A stretch of DNA of 64,000 bases. It comes from DASYTH01 sp045806965. Its GTDB lineage: Bacteria; Actinomycetota; Actinomycetes; Mycobacteriales; Pseudonocardiaceae. The notes under the pieces are model-generated. The model saw only the letters and a list, made by a program, of their open reading frames with translations, did not search any database and was not told the origin of the DNA. Below are positions 25,667 through 33,651 of this stretch, piece after piece (the first letter of the stretch is position 1; the number at the start of each line of letters is the position of its first letter). The stretch is from contig JBJMIG010000038.1 in the NCBI GenBank assembly GCA_045806965.1, positions 1-64,000 of the forward strand, read 5' to 3'. The translations under genes were made by a program, and so were the position numbers.

Positions 25667-27687
25667 AGCAACCTTCGTACCCGCTCCGCGACCAGTTCGG
25701 CAGCGGCGGGAGAACATTTCACCCCGCCGCCGGAGAACACCCCGGCCGCCACAATGGGCAGGTCGTCGCATACCGGGCCGACCATGGGCCCGGCGCTGCC
25801 GTACATGTCAGCGCCGAACCGGCCGCCGAGGTACTCTGCGCCGGCAAGCCAGGGCCAGCGCCGGACCGCGCCGGAACGGATGTGCTCGACCTCAGCTTCG
25901 GTCAGCGAGTCGCCGCCGCTCGCCCCCACGTCCCACTCGTCAACGGGACGCCCGGTGAGGAACGACTCGCCGGCCAGGTTGGGCCGGCCCCACAGGCCGG
26001 TCACCAGGTCGGCCGTGCACGGCAGCCGCCGCCCGCGCGCATCGAAGTAGCCGTAACGGATACGCTTGACCCTGGCCGCCGGGCCGATCGCCGCGCCGCC
26101 TCTGGTGCGCAGGTCGGGCACCCCGGAACCGGTCGCCAGCACGGCGGTTCTGGCCAGCACCGGCCCGAGATCGGTCTCCACCAGCAGTCCGGTCCGATGT
26201 GGCCGGACGCCGATCACCTTGCCGTGCCAGCCGATCACGCCGGCGCGCAGCGCCGTGGCCCGGAACGCGCTGGCGGTGGCCATGGACATGGTGTAGCCGC
26301 CGGCCGGCTCCCAGAGCCCGGCGACGATGTCCGGCGCGGACAGGTCCGGCCAGCGCTGCCGTACCTCCTCCGGGGAGAGCATCTCGGCCTTGACGCCACC
26401 GGCCAGCAGCTCCATCACCCCACGCTGCGCCTCGTCCACATCGGACTGACCGAGCAGCACCAAGGACTCCGTGCGGTGGAAGCCGAACACCGCGCTGTGC
26501 GCCGGCTCCCGGCCCCAGAGCAGTTCGAAGCTGCGCACACCGAGGCCGCGTAGCGCCGGATCCGGGTCGTAGGCGCGAATCAGGCCGCCGGAGTGCCGAG
26601 TGGCCGACGGGCTGTCCGGACCAGGCCCGATCAGCGCCACCCGGCAGCCCAACTCGGCCACCGCCGCGGCGCTGGCCGTGCCGACGATCCCGGTGCCGAT
26701 CACCAGGCAGTCCACCTCCGGCACGCCGCCCTTCGACACGATCTGAAGGGTGTGTCCGGCACATGCCTCGGCCACCCCGACGACCTCCCAGCCGGCGGAC
26801 GGGTTTGTCCACTGTGGATCACCAGACGCGCTGAACCGGACACTCGCGTGCGCCCGCACCATGCGCAGCAGGTCGGCGCCGGTCAGCGTGGCGTCGGCGA
26901 TCAGCGTGCCGGCCAGGGCCGCGAACGCCTCGTCGACGTGTCGGGTCGCACCACCGGGCAGCTGGGCGATGTAGGCCGGGGCCGCGGCCTCCCCCACCAA
27001 CTCGGCGAACTCGGGCACCGCGCAGTCGTCCGGGAACAGCAGCTCACCGAGGAAACCCGCGGCCCGCAACCGTTTGGCCACCGCGGCCGCGCCCCGATGG
27101 GTGCCGCAGACCGCGATCGCACCGGACGCCGGCACGTCGTCCAGCCGACGTCCGGCGATCGGAAGCGCCGCCTGCTCAAGGAACGCCTCGGCGAGCTTGA
27201 CCCCGTAGCCGGTACCGTCGTGCGTGACCAGCAGCTCCGGAACGCCGAGCCGGCGGGCGGTCCTGGCCAACGCGGCGACCTGACCGTGGTCGTCGGCGCA
27301 CCAGCGCAACGCCGGACCAACGGCGTCGTCCTCGGCCGGTGTCCCGTCCGCGCCGTCCAGCAGGCCGGTTCCGGTGGACAGTGGGAGCAACACCGGCAGC
27401 CCGGCGGCCCGGTAGGTGGGCAGCGCGGCGGCCGCGCCGAAGCTGTTGAAATGCCCGAGCACCGCCACGAAACCGCCATCCGCGACCACCTCGGCGGCGC
27501 GCTGCCTGGCCAGCTCGGTGTCACCGCGATCGTCGAAGCGCTGCCAGGCGATGCCAGGAAACCGGTGCCGGCGAATGGCGCTGGTCAGCAGCTCGCCCCA
27601 GGCCGCGCGCGGCCCGCTGAACGGGCCGACCACGGCCACCCGCACGTCTCGCCGCCGGCCGATCGCGCCGGCCGTGCCCTCAGTCAC
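25663..27687 (-). CDS. Fusion: periplasmic-binding-protein-like domain + FAD amino-acid oxidase
   Basis: 674 residues in one uninterrupted frame. Residues ~14-316 look like a Leu/Ile/Val-binding-type substrate-binding domain (VRVAVVGPFSGPRAAWGELL, VLGHFNSFGAAAALPTYRAA, VTHDGTGYGVKLAEAF) but have no signal peptide. Residues ~324-674 are a DAO-type flavin oxidoreductase with the dinucleotide fold VDCLVIGTGIVGTASAAAVA, the SATRHSGGLIRAYD loop and the C-terminal VAAGVFSGGGVKCSP. By comparison with Spb39-type enzymes it may oxidise a hydrazino-lysine adduct. GTG start overlaps the MetRS-like stop by 8 nt. A GTG at the domain junction (~26728) could start the oxidase alone. Confidence 0.8.
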   Translation of the reverse strand: MTEGTAGAIGRRRDVRVAVVGPFSGPRAAWGELLTSAIRRHRFPGIAWQRFDDRGDTELARQRAAEVVADGGFVAVLGHFNSFGAAAALPTYRAAGLPVLLPLSTGTGLLDGADGTPAEDDAVGPALRWCADDHGQVAALARTARRLGVPELLVTHDGTGYGVKLAEAFLEQAALPIAGRRLDDVPASGAIAVCGTHRGAAAVAKRLRAAGFLGELLFPDDCAVPEFAELVGEAAAPAYIAQLPGGATRHVDEAFAALAGTLIADATLTGADLLRMVRAHASVRFSASGDPQWTNPSAGWEVVGVAEACAGHTLQIVSKGGVPEVDCLVIGTGIVGTASAAAVAELGCRVALIGPGPDSPSATRHSGGLIRAYDPDPALRGLGVRSFELLWGREPAHSAVFGFHRTESLVLLGQSDVDEAQRGVMELLAGGVKAEMLSPEEVRQRWPDLSAPDIVAGLWEPAGGYTMSMATASAFRATALRAGVIGWHGKVIGVRPHRTGLLVETDLGPVLARTAVLATGSGVPDLRTRGGAAIGPAARVKRIRYGYFDARGRRLPCTADLVTGLWGRPNLAGESFLTGRPVDEWDVGASGGDSLTEAEVEHIRSGAVRRWPWLAGAEYLGGRFGADMYGSAGPMVGPVCDDLPIVAAGVFSGGGVKCSPAAAELVAERVRRLL

Positions 27688-29263
27688 CGAACACCGGACC
27701 CGTGACCGGGGCGAGCACGGTGCCGGGCGGCGGCCCGCAGAGCGCCGCGGTGTCCACCCGGCGGTCCGGCCGGATCCCGAGCAGGTCGGCCAGTTTGGCG
27801 CTGCCGCGGGGCAGGATGGGAGCCGCCCAGGCGGCCAGACCGGCGGCCAGCTCGAGCTGGGCGACCAGCGCGGCGCGGTAGCCCGCCGCACCGCCCGGCC
27901 GGTCCCGCTCGTGCTCGTGCACATAGCCGAAGTCCGCCGCGCTGGCCACCACCTCGTCGAGCAGCGCGACCGCCCGCCGTGGGTCGAAACCCTCGACGTC
28001 GTATACGTCTCGCAGGTCCGCGACCGTCCGAACGAGACGGTCACGCAGGCGCTCCCAGGCGACACCTCGGGCCGCGTCCACCGGCACCACGCCGCCGAGC
28101 TCCTGGTGTACCGACAGGAACAGCCGCTCTAGCCAGTCGTTCCATCGCCCCAACGCGCGCCGGGTGACGTCCAGGTCGGCCCGCGAGAAGCTGGTCTGCC
28201 GGCCGTTTGGCCGGTCACTCGACACGTGGTAGCGGATCAGGTCGGAACCGGCCTCGGCCAGCGCCTCGTGTGCCCAGATCGCGTGCCGGCGGCTGGTGGA
28301 GAACTTCAGCCCGTCCAGCCGGTAGAACTCGTTGACCACGAACGCCCTTGGCAGCGGAATGGCCGGATCGTATGCGGCGAACACGGCCGGGTTGAGCACC
28401 GCGTGGAAGTAGCCGTTGTCGAAACCGAAGAACTGCACCGGGCCGGCGGCCGGGTATGCCACCCCCTCCGGGTCGAACTCCAGCAGGTAGCCCGGCGCCA
28501 TCTCGAACCAGACGTAGATCCGGTGATCAGCGAACTCCCTTACCGGGACCGGAACCCCCCAATCGCCCGGGTGGCTCACGGCGATCTCCGGCAGGCCGTC
28601 GGCGAGCATCCGCTCACACAACGCCCGCAGGTGCGGCGGCATGGCCACCCGGCCCCAGAACCGCTTCAGGTGCGCGGCGAACGGGGCGAGGGGGAAGAAC
28701 AACCGCTCGCAGTCCCGATGCTCGGCCGGCTCGCCGCAGATCACACAGTGCGGATCGAGCAGGTCCCCGCAGTAGTTCGGCCGGCCGCACGGCTCACAGG
28801 CGTTGCCGCCGGAGGAGCCGCCGCAGTGCGGGCAGCCGCCGGACACGTACGCCTCGTACAGCCAGCGGTCACAGGTGACGCAATACGGTAGTGGCATTTC
28901 CCTTGCCACGATGTGCCCGCCGTCGTAGAGCCGGCGGAAGAAGTCCTGCACGAACCCGGCGTAGCCGGCGTCCACCCTCGGTCGCCCAACTCGTCCGAAG
29001 TGGACCTCGGCGTCCAGCCAGGTACGAGTGATCGACTCGCCGTAGCCGTCGGCGACCTCGGTGCCCTTGCGGCCGCCGTCCTTGAGGCCGCGCACCGGCA
29101 CATAGGTCTGGTGGTCGTCCAATCCGGTGGTGTACAGCACCTCCCGGCCGTCCGCGGCGAGGAACCGGCGCAGCACGTCGCCGGCGATGTACGGGCCGGC
29201 CAGATGCCCGAGGTGCAGGTCCCCGTTCGGGGTCGGCGGCGTCGCGGTGATCCACTCGGTCAT
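27680..29263 (-). CDS. Methionyl-tRNA-synthetase-like protein, probable hydrazine synthetase subunit
   Basis: 527 residues, a complete class I MetRS fold: PNGDLHLGHLAG (HIGH box, 17-20), zinc knuckles built from CVTC, CPHC, CEPC and CVIC pairs (128-176), LKFSTSRR (KMSKS box, 320-325) and a helical anticodon-type domain. In the s56-p1-type pathway a MetRS-like domain activates an amino acid (glycine in Spb40) and joins it to an N-hydroxylated lysine. It sits between a cupin and an FAD oxidase, which fits that role better than protein synthesis. ATG overlaps the cupin stop by one nt (TGATG). Confidence 0.85.
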   Translation of the reverse strand: MTEWITATPPTPNGDLHLGHLAGPYIAGDVLRRFLAADGREVLYTTGLDDHQTYVPVRGLKDGGRKGTEVADGYGESITRTWLDAEVHFGRVGRPRVDAGYAGFVQDFFRRLYDGGHIVAREMPLPYCVTCDRWLYEAYVSGGCPHCGGSSGGNACEPCGRPNYCGDLLDPHCVICGEPAEHRDCERLFFPLAPFAAHLKRFWGRVAMPPHLRALCERMLADGLPEIAVSHPGDWGVPVPVREFADHRIYVWFEMAPGYLLEFDPEGVAYPAAGPVQFFGFDNGYFHAVLNPAVFAAYDPAIPLPRAFVVNEFYRLDGLKFSTSRRHAIWAHEALAEAGSDLIRYHVSSDRPNGRQTSFSRADLDVTRRALGRWNDWLERLFLSVHQELGGVVPVDAARGVAWERLRDRLVRTVADLRDVYDVEGFDPRRAVALLDEVVASAADFGYVHEHERDRPGGAAGYRAALVAQLELAAGLAAWAAPILPRGSAKLADLLGIRPDRRVDTAALCGPPPGTVLAPVTGPVFGD

Positions 29264-30879
29264 CACGCCACCTCACGTGCCGGCTCGTGCAACGGCCAGT
29301 ACAGCGACACCCAGACCAGCGGCACGGCGCCGTCGTTGCGCACCACGTGCTCCTGGTTCGCCGGCAGCACGACCACGTCGTGTGCCGCGACCTCGGTGGT
29401 GTGGCCGGCCAGGTCCACCGCGCCCGCGCCGGACAGGATCAGCATCACCTCGTCCTGGTCGTGGCAGTCCGGGTCGGAACTGCCGGCCGGCGCGAGGAAG
29501 CAGGCCATCAGCCCGACCGGCGGCTCGGCACCCTGCCCGGTCCACGGGATGAGCCGCTGGCAGGCCATGCCGAACTCCGCGTTGGCCGACGCCTCGTCGA
29601 CGCGAAACTTGGTGATCATCGGTTCCCTCCGGGTTCTTCGTGTCGCGACCAACCACATCAGCAGCACGAGCAGCAGCGCGGGTGGCAGCGCGAGCGCGGT
29701 GTTCGGCAGGAACACGGCAACCAGCACGAGCGTCGCGCCCGCGCTGATCCGCAGCGCTTTCGGCGGGCGGCCGCGCAGCGCCGTGACCCCGACCGCGATG
29801 TACAGCAAGAGAAACGTCGCGCTGGTGAACAGCAGCAGCGGGTTCTCGTCGAGGCCGAGCAGCCCGGCGGCCGCCACCACCGCGGAGTAGGCCGCCCCGA
29901 GCGAGAGCAGCGCGCGCATCGGCGTGCCGCTGCCGTCCCTGATTCCGGCGAGGCCGCGCGGCAGCAGCCCGCGCCTGGCCGCCGACATGACCACCCGGGA
30001 GGCCCCGAACACCCATGAGTTGGTGGCCACGATGAGAACCGCGAGCGCCATCAGATCGGCGATCACGACCGAGGCCCGGCCGAGACGGCCGCCGAGCAGC
30101 GCCGGGATCACGATCGTCTCGCGCACCGCGGGCACCGCGAGGTAGGCCGCCGTGGTGATCAGGTACACCAGCCCGACCACCGGCACCGCGACCGCGATCG
30201 CCTTGGGGAACGCGCGTTTCGGCTCGCGTACGTCGTTCGCCACCAGCAGCACGTTCTCCCAGCCGAGGAAGGCGAAGAAGGCGATCACCGCGGCGCCACC
30301 GAGCGAACCCCAGCCCGACGGCGCGACCGGGGTGAACCGGTCGACCGACATGGTTGGCACCGCGATCGCGATGGCCGCGCCGAGCCCGGCGAGCAGGGCG
30401 TAGAACGCGAAGCGCTGGATGCGCACGCCGACCTTGATGCCGAGCAGGTTGAAGCCGACGGAGAGCAGCATGAAGCCGGCGCCGAACGGCAGCGCCCGAC
30501 CGGAGTCGAGGCCGAGCAGGTGACACAGATAACGGCCGGACACGATGCCCATCACCGGGTTGCCGATCACGTACACCGCGACCAGCACGAGCTGCGCGGT
30601 GTCGCCGAACCGCCGGCCGAGTACCTGGCCGACCAGTTCGAACGGTCCACCCGCGTCCGGGTTGCGGGTGGCCATGGTGGCGAACATGTGTGCCATGGCG
30701 AACGAGCCGACCGCGAGCACCGCCCAGGCCAGCAGCGACGCCGGTCCGGCCAGCTGTGCGGTGATGCCGGGGATCACCAGGATTCCGGCCCCGATCAGAC
30801 TGGTCAGGTAGAGCACGATCAGGTCCCTGGTCCCCATCGCGGGGGCCGGGCGGCCGATCTGGGTTACCGCGGCGGACAA
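29263..30879 (-). CDS. APC amino-acid transporter fused in frame to a C-terminal cupin
   Basis: 538 residues. Residues 1-418 are an APC-superfamily permease with about 12 membrane helices (SLIGAGILVIPGITAQLAG at TM1; FFAFLGWENVLLVANDVREP mid-protein). Residues 421-538 are a cupin: DPDCHDQDEVMLILSGAG and LPANQEHVVRN supply His/Asp/Glu/His metal ligands. In hydrazine synthetases a zinc cupin does the N-N-forming rearrangement and is normally fused to the MetRS-like domain; here it is fused to a transporter and directly precedes the MetRS-like gene. TTG start after AGGGG. A strong internal ribosome site may also give free cupin. Confidence 0.82.
   Translation of the reverse strand: MSAAVTQIGRPAPAMGTRDLIVLYLTSLIGAGILVIPGITAQLAGPASLLAWAVLAVGSFAMAHMFATMATRNPDAGGPFELVGQVLGRRFGDTAQLVLVAVYVIGNPVMGIVSGRYLCHLLGLDSGRALPFGAGFMLLSVGFNLLGIKVGVRIQRFAFYALLAGLGAAIAIAVPTMSVDRFTPVAPSGWGSLGGAAVIAFFAFLGWENVLLVANDVREPKRAFPKAIAVAVPVVGLVYLITTAAYLAVPAVRETIVIPALLGGRLGRASVVIADLMALAVLIVATNSWVFGASRVVMSAARRGLLPRGLAGIRDGSGTPMRALLSLGAAYSAVVAAAGLLGLDENPLLLFTSATFLLLYIAVGVTALRGRPPKALRISAGATLVLVAVFLPNTALALPPALLLVLLMWLVATRRTRREPMITKFRVDEASANAEFGMACQRLIPWTGQGAEPPVGLMACFLAPAGSSDPDCHDQDEVMLILSGAGAVDLAGHTTEVAAHDVVVLPANQEHVVRNDGAVPLVWVSLYWPLHEPAREVA
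29625..29630 (-). promoter_or_regulatory. Internal Shine-Dalgarno before in-frame cupin ATG (29619)
   Basis: On the minus strand GGAGGG stands 5 nt before an ATG that begins exactly at the cupin domain (MITKFRVDEAS), inside the long transporter frame. A 118-residue free cupin could be made from 29619 to 29263 besides the fusion. Confidence 0.55.
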
Positions 30880-30890
30880 TTCGATCGCCC

Positions 30891-32189
30891 CTAGGCAGTC
30901 CGGAGCAGTGTCGTGCGTTCCCGCCCGGACCGGATCGACTCGAAGATCTCCCCGGCCCGGACGGCCACATTGGACAGCAGCGACGAGCTGATCCCGTGCG
31001 AGTGCTCGGTTCCGCCCTGTAGGTAGATACCGCAGCCGACGGCGTCAGTGGTGTGCACCCGGTAGTCCCGGTCAACCATGAGAAGATCGTCCGCGTCGCG
31101 CCGGCAGTGCGCGTCCAGCTCGCCGAGGATCGGCCGCAGGTCCGAGGGGGCGTAGCCGGTGGCGAACACCACCGCGTCCGCGTCCAGCCGGGTGGTGGAG
31201 TCGTCCACCAGGTGGTGCACGTCGAGGGTGACCCGGCCCGGACCGTCGGTGACGCCGGTGACCCGAGAGGCGTAGATCATGCGCAGCCGTTGCTCGCCGC
31301 GCACCTTCTCCTGGTACGCCTTGCGGTAGAGGTTCTGGATCAGGTCGAGGTCCACCACCGAGTAGTTCGTGTTGCGGTGGTAGGCCATCAGCATCTCCTT
31401 CACCCTCCCGCTGGCCGCGAAGAACTCGCCGACCGCTTGCGGGTCGAAGATCCGGTTGGCGTACGGGCTGTCGTCCGCCGGGCTGTAGCCGTAGCGGGTG
31501 AACACCGAGCAGACCTCCGCCCCGGGAAACGTGCGGTGCAGGTACTCGGTGACCTCGGCCGCACTCTGCCCGGCGCCGACCACGACGAACCGCTCCGGCC
31601 GCGCGCCGGCCAGCTCACCCACCCGGTGCAGCAGCTCGGAGCTGTGCCAGACCCGGTCGGACAGCTCGATCCCGGCCGGCATGGTCGGACGCAGTCCGGT
31701 GGCCAGCACCACGTTGCGCGCGCGGAGGATCTGCCCGTCCGCGCACACCACGTCCACCAGCTGTGTCCCGCCGGCGCCCGCGACCGGCCGCAGCTCGACG
31801 GCCTCCGATCCGTAGCTCACCAGGTGACCCAGGCTGGCCGCGGCCCAGGAAAGGTAGTCGTGGAACTCTTCCCGGGTCGGGAACAGGATCTTGTGGTTGA
31901 TGAAGTCGGCGAGTCGACCCCGGCTGTACAGATAGGACACGAAGCCGAAGTCACTTGTCGGGTTGCGCATCGTGGCCAGGTCCTTGAGAAACGAGACCTG
32001 CATGACCGCACCGTCGATCAACATGCCGCGGTGCCAGCTGAACTTCGGCTGGCGCTCGACGAACACCGCGTCGACCTGTTCCCCCTCCGCGGCGGTTCCG
32101 TTGTGCTCCTCGATCGCGATCGCGAGCGCGAGATTGGCTGGACCGAAACCGATTCCGACGATCTCGTAGACGCGTCCCCAACTGTGCAA
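30891..32189 (-). CDS. L-lysine/L-ornithine N-monooxygenase (IucD/SidA family)
   Basis: 432 residues. FAD site GIGFGPANLALAIA near the N-terminus, the substrate region MQVSFLKDLATMRNPTSDFG, the NADPH site VVVGAGQSAAEVTEYL and the C-terminal ATGYAPSD are all present, so the enzyme should hydroxylate the side-chain amine of lysine or ornithine. No acyltransferase or siderophore synthetase is nearby; with the cupin and MetRS-like genes downstream it corresponds to the Spb38-type first step. TTG start with AAGGGAG upstream. First gene of the operon. Confidence 0.9.
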   Translation of the reverse strand: MHSWGRVYEIVGIGFGPANLALAIAIEEHNGTAAEGEQVDAVFVERQPKFSWHRGMLIDGAVMQVSFLKDLATMRNPTSDFGFVSYLYSRGRLADFINHKILFPTREEFHDYLSWAAASLGHLVSYGSEAVELRPVAGAGGTQLVDVVCADGQILRARNVVLATGLRPTMPAGIELSDRVWHSSELLHRVGELAGARPERFVVVGAGQSAAEVTEYLHRTFPGAEVCSVFTRYGYSPADDSPYANRIFDPQAVGEFFAASGRVKEMLMAYHRNTNYSVVDLDLIQNLYRKAYQEKVRGEQRLRMIYASRVTGVTDGPGRVTLDVHHLVDDSTTRLDADAVVFATGYAPSDLRPILGELDAHCRRDADDLLMVDRDYRVHTTDAVGCGIYLQGGTEHSHGISSSLLSNVAVRAGEIFESIRSGRERTTLLRTA

Positions 32190-32366
32190 GGCGGACCGCT
32201 CCCTTCTGGCACGGTCCTCTCAGGATGCTGCTGATCACTCACGGCCGGGTACATGGCAACTGAAGGCGCCGGCGGGGGGACACGCGACGTCCCTGGACCC
32301 TGCAGGTGGTCGGGCGCCACCACCCCGTCGACGTCATCGTGCTCGGCGTCCTGCCGCACGGCGCTC

Positions 32367-32452
32367 GCACATCCGGGGTGCTGCGGGGTGGCGCGCACAT
32401 TCGGGGTGCTGCGGGTGGGGCGGGCACTTCCGGGGTGCTGTGGGGTGCGGGG
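32367..32452. repeat. Tandem ~28-bp GC-rich repeat (element C)
   Basis: Three units of 28-29 bp starting at 32367, 32395 and 32424, each with the core GCAC(A/T)TYCGGGGTGCTG. They lie in the 456-bp divergent space between the N-hydroxylase and the HNH pseudogene. The rest of that space holds only a small hairpin (GGTGCCG/CGGCACC, 32473-32493) and no supported gene. Confidence 0.75.
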
Positions 32453-32645
32453 CGGGGCGGGGCGGATTGTGCGGTGCCGATTCTCACGGCACCTTGGGCA
32501 GGAATTACGGCAGGCTGCGCCTGCCCTTCTTTGGCCGCCCCGCCCCAAACATTGAATAGTGAGTGGAAACTTTTGTCGAACAGGTGTTTGCATCCGCACT
32601 CGGTTTCGGCGGGCGAATGTCAGAACCTGGTGCGACAATAAATGT

Positions 32646-33634
32646 ATGACACAACCCGCCGCGCCCGACTTCGGCACCCTTCCGGGTGCGGTACACGCGG
32701 CCGGGTTCATCCAAGCCATTACCGCAATGCGACGACATTTCGCGGTCGCATTGGAACACTTGGCGGAAATGGGTCACGCGCAAACCGCGCGGTTCGCCGG
32801 GTACACCGGTGCGGCCGCGTTTGTGGCGGAACTGGTGCACATCACCCGGCAGAGGGCGTCCCGGATGGTCGCCCAGGCCGAGCAGGTCACCGTAACCGTG
32901 ACCCCGACCGGGCACACGGCACCGGCCACCCTGCCCACTCTGCGGGCCGCGTTGCTGGAGGGACTGGTTGACGGGGAGCACATCGACGCGGTGGCCGACG
33001 CCATCAAGCAACTGCCCACCTGGGCCACCCTGGAGCACCGGGAACTGCTGGAAACCACTCTCGGCGAGACCGCCCGCACGCACAGTGCGGCAGTGGTGCG
33101 GGACCACGGTCTCGTGCTGCTCAACCGGATCAACCAGGACGGCACCGACCCGCTGGCGCACGACCACGAAGCCGAACCCGTCAACACCTTCCGCTACAAA
33201 CTTCTGCCGAAGGACTCGGGAAAGCCACCCTGGACGTCGGAACCGCGCTCAGCGCTCAGGCGATACGGAAACTCGCCTGCGACGCCGACCTGATCCCGAT
33301 GGTGCTCAACACCACAGGCGTTCCCCTGGATGTCGGTCGCGGACACCGAGTGGTCACCAACCACCAACGCACCGCGCTGGTCGCCCCAGACCGAAGCTGT
33401 GCGTTTCCCGGATGTCGGCTACCCGCCCGCTGGGCAGACGCCCATCACATTCACCCCTGGGTGGATGGCGGCCGGACGGATGTGGCGAACATGGTACTAC
33501 TCTGTCGCCGGCATCACCGAATACTGCACGGCACCCAATGGTCAATCCAAGTGGTCGACGGCATTCCCTACTTCAAGCCACCGAAATGGGTGGACAGCGA
33601 GCAGAAACTGGTGCGCAATGTGCTCCGGCGCTGA
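32646..33634 (+). pseudogene. DUF222/HNH endonuclease (13E12-type), disrupted
   Basis: The first part (from ATG 32646) is the DUF222 domain, ending in frame at about RYKLLPKDSG (33219). The HNH part continues in another frame (LDVGTALSAQAIRKLACDAD... to 33634) with intact CAFPGC, HHIHPWVDGG and CRRHHRILH motifs. Complete relatives have ~80-100 residues between these blocks, so an internal deletion that also broke the frame is the simplest explanation. Such genes are multi-copy in actinobacteria. A free-standing HNH fragment could still be made from 33299. Confidence 0.8.
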
Positions 33635-33651
33635 GTCGGCGTTCCCCGGGC

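Larger units (their letters stand above)
22950..32189 (-). other. Candidate N-N bond (hydrazine) biosynthesis operon
   Basis: Seven consecutive leftward genes: N-hydroxylase, APC-cupin, MetRS-like, binding-domain/FAD-oxidase fusion, FMN split-barrel, ABC ATPase, ABC permease. Junctions are 11 nt, 1-nt overlap, 8-nt overlap, 4-nt overlap, 10 nt, and a MIRU-like repeat, so it is read as one transcript. The enzyme set equals the known hydrazinoacetate-forming trio (lysine N-hydroxylase, cupin/MetRS hydrazine synthetase, FAD oxidase). The upstream space 32190-32645 shows no clear promoter. Confidence 0.7.

Noticed and set aside
27680..29263. Housekeeping methionyl-tRNA synthetase
   Set aside because: Position inside a biosynthetic operon with cupin, N-hydroxylase and oxidase argues against it, though the rest of the genome was not visible.
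30891..32189. Siderophore biosynthesis locus
   Set aside because: An N-hydroxylase alone could mean a siderophore, but there is no acyltransferase, NRPS, IucA/IucC-type synthetase or iron transporter; the cupin/MetRS-like partners fit N-N bond formation better.
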